From contig CAWAXG010000013.1 of NCBI GenBank assembly GCA_963785755.1, positions 496,001 through 560,000 on the forward strand: DNA of 64,000 bases. Reading direction: 5' to 3'. This stretch comes from JACCXG01 sp963785755 (GTDB taxonomy: Bacteria > Acidobacteriota > Vicinamibacteria > Vicinamibacterales > 2-12-FULL-66-21). This document shows, piece by piece, positions 58,215 through 64,000 of this stretch. Both the position numbers and the translations under genes were made by a program. Within the stretch, counting starts at the first letter, position 1; each line of letters starts with the position of its first letter. The notes under the pieces are model-generated. The model had not been told where the DNA came from. It made no database searches and saw only the letters and a list, made by a program, of their open reading frames with translations.

Positions 58215-59111
58215 TCAGGCGAGCAGCCGGTATCCGGTTTCCAGACCCTGGTGGAAAGTCAGGATCTGACTGATGTCGAACGGGTGCGTCTCCTCGCCAC
58301 TGAGCCAGTGCTCGAGCACCTGGAACGCATGCGCGATCCCCGCCGCGTCATCGATGTCCGCGTCGATCCGGAAGCGCAGCGGCTGATCGATCGAAGCGAA
58401 GAACGAGAGCTGCAGATTGCCGTACCGTTCCAGTGACTTGAACGAACCGGCCGGGCCGAAACCTGGCGGCGGCGTGTGCAGCGCACCATCCACCTCCCTG
58501 AATCCGCCGCCGGCGACCGCGTTCTTGACCCGATCGCGGAACTCGAGCTGCACGTTGGCGAAGATTCGATCTCCCCGGATACGGTAGATGTCGGTGAGGT
58601 ACACCCAGGTCGTGAAGTCGCCGAGCGGCGTGTTGTTCAACTTGCTGAAAAGATTCAGCAACCCCGCCCGCTCGAGCCGCGTCAGGCTTTCATAGACGGC
58701 CTGCCCGGGCGACTGGTTCGCCGGGACAGCGAACGGTGGAAGTCCGGCGTCGCGCTCGAGGGTGCTGCGCTCGAGCACGGCGCGCAGGGCCGGGTCCAGT
58801 CGCGCGTACTCGGGGAATTCCACGTCTCCGACGCGCTGCGGGTGAAGCGGGGAGTACAGCTCGACTTCGGTCGCTCGAGTCCCCGGCGCCAGCACCGCAA
58901 AGCGCCCTACCGGCCGGTGCCGCATCGGGAACACCCGGACTGTATAGGTCTCGCCGGACTTGAGATTCTTGATGCTCAGCTTTTTCCGGGCGTCGTGACT
59001 GCGGACACGCGCGACGCGCTCGTTCGTGCGAAGCCTGGTGACTTCGACATCCACCTCGTCGTCGAGCGGCGCGCGGCGGGCATCGAGGAAGCGCAGGGTC
59101 AGCAGCGGCAT
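58215..59111 (-). CDS. conserved protein of unknown function
   Basis: A 298-residue protein without signal peptide or membrane helix. The N-terminal 95 residues look like a beta-sandwich (LTLRFLDARRAPLDDEVDVE; KLSIKNLKSGETYTVRVFPM). The C-terminal part carries YESLTRLERAGLLNLFSKLN and LGDFTTWVYLTDIYRIRGDR, and ends with an aromatic-rich segment. I recognise no family. It is on the minus strand, 60 bases upstream of the DUF4412-like gene, so the two may be co-transcribed. Confidence 0.6.
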   Translation of the reverse strand: MPLLTLRFLDARRAPLDDEVDVEVTRLRTNERVARVRSHDARKKLSIKNLKSGETYTVRVFPMRHRPVGRFAVLAPGTRATEVELYSPLHPQRVGDVEFPEYARLDPALRAVLERSTLERDAGLPPFAVPANQSPGQAVYESLTRLERAGLLNLFSKLNNTPLGDFTTWVYLTDIYRIRGDRIFANVQLEFRDRVKNAVAGGGFREVDGALHTPPPGFGPAGSFKSLERYGNLQLSFFASIDQPLRFRIDADIDDAAGIAHAFQVLEHWLSGEETHPFDISQILTFHQGLETGYRLLA

Positions 59112-59151
59112 GGGAGATTGTTCTCTGCACCTGAGCCGCCGTCAACCGGCA

Positions 59152-59281
59152 TCATGATAGGGATCAGGCCGTGAATCCGTGAATTAGGACATTACCCACG
59201 GCCTGTCAGGCACATCGTTCACGATTCACGGCCTGACCCCGGCGATCTGTCCTCGTTCACGGATTCACGGCCTGACCCCGG
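59152..59281. repeat. ATTCACGGCCTGACCCCGG repeats upstream of lhr
   Basis: The 19-mer ATTCACGGCCTGACCCCGG occurs twice exactly (59224-59242 and 59263-59281). An inverted partial copy TCAGGCCGTGAAT is at 59164-59176, and further GTGAAT and CACGGCCTG fragments lie between. The second copy ends at the lhr -10 element. The array fills the 188-base gap between the unknown protein and lhr. Confidence 0.85.
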
Positions 59282-59287
59282 TACAAT
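59282..59287 (+). promoter_or_regulatory. candidate -10 element of lhr
   Basis: TACAAT directly follows the repeat and lies 12 bases before the ATG at 59300, so a transcript starting near 59294 would have a leader of about six bases. No clear -35 was found. Confidence 0.4.
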
Positions 59288-59299
59288 TGAGCTCTCCCT

Positions 59300-62200
59300 A
59301 TGTCTTTCTCTCGGTTTCATCCGATCGTGCAGCGATGGTTTATGGCCGAGGTGGGTACGCCCACGAACGCGCAGCTGCGAGGCTGGGAATCCATCCGCGA
59401 CGGCCGGCATACGTTGATCGCGGCGCCGACTGGATCGGGCAAGACGCTGGCGGCGTTCCTGTCCGCGCTGGACGATCTGTTCTGCGAGGGCTCGAGCGCG
59501 CCGCTGCCCGATGAGGTGCGCGTGCTGTACGTCTCGCCCCTCAAAGCGCTGAGCGCCGACATCCACAAGAATCTGGCCGAGCCCCGCCGCGGCATCCGCC
59601 GGATTGCCGACGCGGCGGGACTGTCCGCTCCGCGGATCACCGCCGCCGTGCGAACCGGCGACACCACGGCGTCGGAACGCGCCGCGATGCTGCGCACGCC
59701 GCCGCACATCCTGGTGACGACGCCGGAATCGCTCTATCTCCTGCTGACCGCCGACCGCAGCCGGCGGATGCTGCAGACCGTCCGCACCGTGATCGTCGAC
59801 GAAATTCATGCGGTGATTGGCACGCGGCGCGGCGCGCACCTGGCCCTGTCGCTCGAGCGGCTGCGTCACATCGCGAACGGTCCAATCCTGCGGCTCGGCC
59901 TCTCCGCGACGCAGCGGCCGATCGAGGAAGTCGCGCGCTTCCTCGTCGGGTCCGCGGCGTCTCAGGATGCCGGCTGCGCCATCGTCGACGAAGGGCATCG
60001 CCGGGCGATGGATCTCGGCGTCGAGATTCCGCGGTCGCCGCTCGACGCCGTCATGTCGCACGAGGTCTGGGACGAGTACTACGATCGGCTCACCTCCCTC
60101 ATCGACTCGCACAAGACGACGCTGGTCTTCGTGAATACCCGCCGGATGGCCGAGCGGCTGGCGCGGCACCTGAGCGAACGGCTCGGAGAAGACGCGGTCA
60201 CCGCGCACCACGGCAGCCTGTCGAAGGAGAAACGCCTGGACGCCGAGACGCGGCTGAAGACCGGTCAGCTGAAAGCCCTGGTCGCGACGGCATCGCTCGA
60301 GCTCGGCATCGACATCGGACACGTCGACCTCGTGTGCCAGATGGGATCGCCGCATCGCATCGCGACGCTCCTGCAGCGGGTCGGACGATCCGGTCACACC
60401 ATTTCCGGAATGCCGAAAGGGCGGATCTTCCCCTCGTCGCGGGACGATCTGATCGAATGCGCCGCCCTGCTCCGCTCGATCAAGCGCGGCGAGCTCGATG
60501 CCATCGTCAATCAGGACGCGCCGCTCGACGTGTTGGCCCAGCAGATCGTCGCCGAGTCCGCGTGCCGCGAATACTCGGATACGGAGCTGTTCAGCCTGGT
60601 GTGCGGCGCCTGGCCGTATCGCGCGCTCGACCGCAAGGACTTCGACGCGGTGCTGACGATGACCGGAGAAGGGTTCGCGACGCGGCGCGGCCGCCGGGCG
60701 GCGCTCGTTCATCGTGACGAAATCAACGGCACGGTGCGCGGGCGCCGCGGCGCGCGGCTGCTCGCGCAGACCTCGGGTGGGGCGATTCCCGAAATCGCCG
60801 ACTACCGGGTCGTGCTCGAGCCGGAAGAGACGTTCATCGGCACGCTCAACGAAGACTTCGCGATCGAGAGCAGTGCTGGCGACATCTTCCAGCTGGGGAA
60901 CGCGTCCTGGCGCGTGCTCCAGGTGACCGGCGGCACGGTGCGCGTCGCCGACGCCGCGGGATCGCCGCCGACCATTCCGTTCTGGCTGGGAGAGGCGCCG
61001 GCACGGAGCGATGAGCTGTCGCGCGCCGTGAGCGATCTTCGCGGCGAGGTGGATCGCCGGCTGGCTGCCGGAGAGTCGGACGCCACCGTGAGCTGGCTCG
61101 CCGAAGACACAGGACTGACTCAGGAGGCGTCGGAACAGGCCGTCGCGTACCTCGCCGAGGGACGGCGCGCGCTCGGCGTCATCCCCACACAGCAGACGCT
61201 CGTGCTCGAACGGTTCTTCGACGAATCCGGCGGCATGCAGCTCATCCTGCACGCCCCGTTCGGGAGCCGCATCAACAAGGCCTGGGGCCTCGCGCTCCGC
61301 AAGCGATTCTGCCGCCAGTTCAATTTCGAATTGCAGGCTGCCGCGACCGACGACGCGCTGCTCCTGTCGCTTGGACCGCAGCATTCGTTTCCGCTCTCCG
61401 ACGTGTTCCGGTATCTGCATCCGGAGACCACGCGCGACGTCCTGGTGCAGGCGTTTCTCGACGCCCCGGTGTTCCCGACGCGCTGGCGTTGGAACACCAC
61501 GATTGCGCTCGCCGTGCCGCGCAATCGCGGCGGCCGCAAAGTGGCGCCTCAAGTACAGCGGATGCTCGCGGACGATCTGATGGCGGCCGTGTTCCCCGAC
61601 GCGGCAGCGTGCCTCGAGAACATTCCGGGCGATCGGCAGATTCCCGATCACCCGCTGGTCAACCAGACGGTACGCGACTGCCTGCAGGAGGCCATGGACT
61701 TCGACGGCCTGCGCGAGGTGCTGCGGCGCATTCACGATGGCGAGGTCCAGCTCGTCGCGCGCGACACACCCGAGCCGTCGTTCTTCGCGTACGAGATTCT
61801 GAACGCGAAGCCCTACGCGTTCCTGGACGACGCGCCACTCGAGGAGCGGCGGGCGCACGCCGTCCAGTCGCGGCGCGCGGGCGAGCCGTCGGCGGCCGGC
61901 GACCTGGGCGCGCTCGATGCCGCCGCGATCGACCGCGTCCGCGCCGAAGCCGCCCCGCAGCCGCGTGACGAAGACGAGCTGCACGACGCGCTGATGACGT
62001 GCGGCTTCCTGACCGCTGCGGAGTGCGCAGCTATTGACGTCACTTTGCGCGATCGGTTGACCGCGCTCCGCCGGGTTGCGCATGTCACGCGGGCCGGGCT
62101 GTCCATCTGGATCGCCGCCGAGCGGGTGCCCGAGATCCTCGCTATCCATCCGGACGCGTCGAGCGACCCCGCCATTCAGGTTCCCGCTTCGCGCGCGACC

Positions 62201-63604
62201 CGCGAGTGGACGCGCGATGCCGCGATGACCGAGCTCGTGCGCAGCCGGCTGACGATCGTCGGCCCGACGACAGCCGCAGCGCTCGCGGCGTCCGTGTCGG
62301 CCGCTCTGGCGGACGCGGACGGGGCTCTCCTCGCGCTCGAATCCGACGGCGTCGTCCTCCGGGGACAGTTCACGCCCGGAGCCAGCGGCCTCGAGTGGTG
62401 CGATCGCGCGCTGCTCGCGCGGATCCACCGCTACACGGTGAACCGGCTGCGGGCGGAGATCGAGCCGGTCTCGCCCGCGGACTTCATGCGGTTCCTGTTC
62501 CGCTGGCAGCACGTCGACCCATCCAGCCGCTTGACCGGCCTCGACGGCCTGCGGGAGGTGGTCACGACGCTCGACGGCTTCGAGCTCTCGGCCGCCGCGT
62601 GGGAGCGATCCGTCCTGCCGGTCAGAGTCGATGGCTACGAGCCGTCGATGCTCGACATGCTGTGCCTGACCGGAGAAGTCGCATGGGGACGGCTCTCGGT
62701 CGTGCCGCAGTCCGGCAGCGCGCCAGGGCTGGTGCGCGCGACACCGCTCGCGCTCTTCCTCAGAGCGCATGCGGACGCCTGGCACACGCTGCGGGCAAGC
62801 CAGGAAAGCGTCGACGCCCCAACGCTCGGGCCGGGCGCTCGGGCGCTGCTCGAAGCACTGCAGACACGCGGCGCGTCGTTCCTGAGCGACTTGTCGGCGG
62901 CGTGCCAGCTGCACCCTGCAGAGGCGCGCGAGGCAATGGGCGCGCTCGTGGCGTGCGGCCTGGCGGGATCCGACGGCTTTTCGGGTCTCCGATCCCTGCT
63001 CCGTGCCGGCACCTTCACGCCGGGATCGCGCGATCATCATCGCGGCCACTTCGCCGGCCGATGGAGCGCGACGAATCGAGAAGTCTCGCTGCAGTCACGC
63101 GAGAGCGCGGTCGAGACGCAGGCGTGGGCACTCCTCCGCCGCTACGGCGTGGTCTTTCGACGGCTGTTGACGCGGGAAACGAATGTGGCGCCGTGGCGCG
63201 ATCTCGCGCGCGTGTGCCGCCGGCTCGAGGCACGAGGCGAGATTCGGGGCGGCCGTTTCGTGTCGGGCATGGCCGGCGAACAGTTCGCACTTCCCGAAGC
63301 CGTCGAACGCCTGCGCGAAGTGCGACGCGGCCGTCCCGATGGACGCCTGATCACGATCAGCACGGCCGACCCGCTGAATCTCACCGGCATCGTCACCGTC
63401 GGCGACCGGCTGCGCGCGCTGGCGCGGAACCGAGTCGTGTACCGCGACGGCGTCGCGATCGCGGCGCTCGACCGCGACGCAGTGCGAACGCTCGCGCCCT
63501 TCGATCCTGCCCTTGCCGGTGAAGTCGCTCGGGCGCTGAAATCCCGCCACTCGCAGTCCTGGACGCCCGGGTCCCAGGCCGGGCCGCTCGTACGGGTGGG
63601 GTAG
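59300..63604 (+). CDS. lhr: Lhr-family large DEAD/DEAH-box helicase
   Basis: Large superfamily 2 3'-5' helicase linked to DNA repair, here 1434 residues, close to E. coli Lhr. The Lhr core (about residues 1-850) has motif I APTGSGKT (about 42-49), motif Ia VSPLKALSADI, DEIH at about 157, LSATQRP, SLELGIDIGHVDLV and QRVGRSGH. The rest is the Lhr C-terminal domain (winged helices then a beta-rich region, e.g. FLFRWQHVDPSSRLTGLDGL and LPEAVERLREVRRG). It is the longest intact frame in the window, with no frameshift. Its gene neighbours are unrelated. Confidence 0.95.
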   Translation: MSFSRFHPIVQRWFMAEVGTPTNAQLRGWESIRDGRHTLIAAPTGSGKTLAAFLSALDDLFCEGSSAPLPDEVRVLYVSPLKALSADIHKNLAEPRRGIRRIADAAGLSAPRITAAVRTGDTTASERAAMLRTPPHILVTTPESLYLLLTADRSRRMLQTVRTVIVDEIHAVIGTRRGAHLALSLERLRHIANGPILRLGLSATQRPIEEVARFLVGSAASQDAGCAIVDEGHRRAMDLGVEIPRSPLDAVMSHEVWDEYYDRLTSLIDSHKTTLVFVNTRRMAERLARHLSERLGEDAVTAHHGSLSKEKRLDAETRLKTGQLKALVATASLELGIDIGHVDLVCQMGSPHRIATLLQRVGRSGHTISGMPKGRIFPSSRDDLIECAALLRSIKRGELDAIVNQDAPLDVLAQQIVAESACREYSDTELFSLVCGAWPYRALDRKDFDAVLTMTGEGFATRRGRRAALVHRDEINGTVRGRRGARLLAQTSGGAIPEIADYRVVLEPEETFIGTLNEDFAIESSAGDIFQLGNASWRVLQVTGGTVRVADAAGSPPTIPFWLGEAPARSDELSRAVSDLRGEVDRRLAAGESDATVSWLAEDTGLTQEASEQAVAYLAEGRRALGVIPTQQTLVLERFFDESGGMQLILHAPFGSRINKAWGLALRKRFCRQFNFELQAAATDDALLLSLGPQHSFPLSDVFRYLHPETTRDVLVQAFLDAPVFPTRWRWNTTIALAVPRNRGGRKVAPQVQRMLADDLMAAVFPDAAACLENIPGDRQIPDHPLVNQTVRDCLQEAMDFDGLREVLRRIHDGEVQLVARDTPEPSFFAYEILNAKPYAFLDDAPLEERRAHAVQSRRAGEPSAAGDLGALDAAAIDRVRAEAAPQPRDEDELHDALMTCGFLTAAECAAIDVTLRDRLTALRRVAHVTRAGLSIWIAAERVPEILAIHPDASSDPAIQVPASRATREWTRDAAMTELVRSRLTIVGPTTAAALAASVSAALADADGALLALESDGVVLRGQFTPGASGLEWCDRALLARIHRYTVNRLRAEIEPVSPADFMRFLFRWQHVDPSSRLTGLDGLREVVTTLDGFELSAAAWERSVLPVRVDGYEPSMLDMLCLTGEVAWGRLSVVPQSGSAPGLVRATPLALFLRAHADAWHTLRASQESVDAPTLGPGARALLEALQTRGASFLSDLSAACQLHPAEAREAMGALVACGLAGSDGFSGLRSLLRAGTFTPGSRDHHRGHFAGRWSATNREVSLQSRESAVETQAWALLRRYGVVFRRLLTRETNVAPWRDLARVCRRLEARGEIRGGRFVSGMAGEQFALPEAVERLREVRRGRPDGRLITISTADPLNLTGIVTVGDRLRALARNRVVYRDGVAIAALDRDAVRTLAPFDPALAGEVARALKSRHSQSWTPGSQAGPLVRVG

Positions 63605-63778
63605 CGCCGGCCACATTCTGAGTGCGTCACGCGCTCCACACTTCTGCCTGAACGTTTCCGCTCGAGTTCGTTTCGACCTTATCCGGCCACGCAATATCAG
63701 GGCAAAGCCCGCACGAGGCGTCAGCCTGGACCTTACTGCACGGTACACATCGTGAAGCAACGTTCTGTGGAGGCCCGA

Positions 63779-64000
63779 ATGAAGATATGGCTGAGCCGGC
63801 GTTTCGTCGTGCTGCTGGGCTGTCTCGTAGTGATGTATGCCGCGCAAGGCCAGGGCGATCGGGGGCCGAACACGGCGATTCAGCCGGCGAATCCTGACGC
63901 GCAGCTTCTGCAGGACTTCAAGAAGCGGGTCGATGCCTACGTCGAGCTGCGCAAGAAGATGAAGAAGCAGTCGCCGCCGCTGAAGGAGACGAAGAACCCC
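63779..64000 (+). CDS. secreted protein of unknown function, 3' end beyond window
   Basis: The ATG at 63779 with a GGAGG ribosome-binding site starts a signal peptide (WLSRRFVVLLGCLVVMYAAQG) and a Lys/Glu-rich segment (LLQDFKKRVDAYVELRKKMK) that runs off the window at residue 74. Proteins of this beginning are usually unannotated. The 174-base gap before it, after lhr, shows no repeat array and no clear promoter. Confidence 0.65.
   Translation, partial: MKIWLSRRFVVLLGCLVVMYAAQGQGDRGPNTAIQPANPDAQLLQDFKKRVDAYVELRKKMKKQSPPLKETKNP

Noticed and set aside
59219..63049. Long open frame on the minus strand antisense to lhr
   Set aside because: It is an Arg/Gly/Pro-rich translation with no conserved motif, and the plus strand encodes full-length Lhr. 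High G+C makes such antisense frames common.

Overview
The window is a G+C-rich bacterial chromosome segment with dense genes, no visible prophage, IS element, CRISPR array, rRNA or tRNA. The gene set points to Acidobacteriota, most likely the Vicinamibacteria: CRTAC1/FG-GAP and TPR secreted proteins, a Ser/Thr kinase fused to TolB-like and TPR domains, an orphan MacB-like (ADOP-type) permease, an Oar-like TonB-dependent receptor with carboxypeptidase-regulatory N-terminus, and a DUF4412-like secreted protein. The lineage is inferred from family content only.

Layout. 0-7 kb: engB-rho (GTGA overlap), an opposing TPR / CRTAC1 / short TPR operon, an aldo/keto reductase and rpmE. 7-11 kb: mrfA-mrfB, a DNA-repair helicase-exonuclease pair. 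11-14 kb: SGNH hydrolase and VOC protein, divergent from a PL11 rhamnogalacturonan lyase. 14-20.4 kb: a long minus-strand run (alpha/beta hydrolase, DUF547, SDR, Ser/Thr kinase, Na+/alanine-type symporter, N-terminal CrcB relic). 20.7-28 kb: LolA-like protein, VanZ protein, a YjbQ-domain fusion, a cystathionine beta-synthase-like enzyme coupled to a VOC protein, amidohydrolase and EamA exporter. 28-37.7 kb: orphan permease, M20 peptidase, RND efflux adaptor and pump, alpha/beta hydrolase. 37.8-47.4 kb: arfB, a coiled-coil protein, carboxypeptidase-regulatory-repeat protein, the heavily frameshifted TonB-dependent receptor, a small barrel-like protein, a TauE/SafE permease and a Tat-exported esterase. 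47.4-49.4 kb: an amidohydrolase (deaminase type) fused to a CYTH domain. 49.4-54 kb: a three-gene ABC export system (ATPase, FtsX-type permease, HlyD-like adaptor). 54-64 kb: M20 peptidase, selB, a DUF4412-like protein, an unknown protein, full-length lhr and the start of a further secreted protein.

Two features cut across the whole window. First, intergenic gaps carry iterated short-word repeats from several unrelated word families (GGTTCA, GGGACT, GTGCT, CAACTCC, ATTCACGGCCTGA), often folded as long inverted repeats. They abut or enter start and stop codons and separate the genes of the ABC export operon. This is the most promising undescribed element here. Second, at least 14 single-base frameshifts interrupt otherwise conserved genes (7 in the TonB-dependent receptor). 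Twelve are insertions and three fall in the same octamer AGTACCGA. Sequencing or assembly error is the simplest explanation, but recent decay cannot be excluded from sequence alone.
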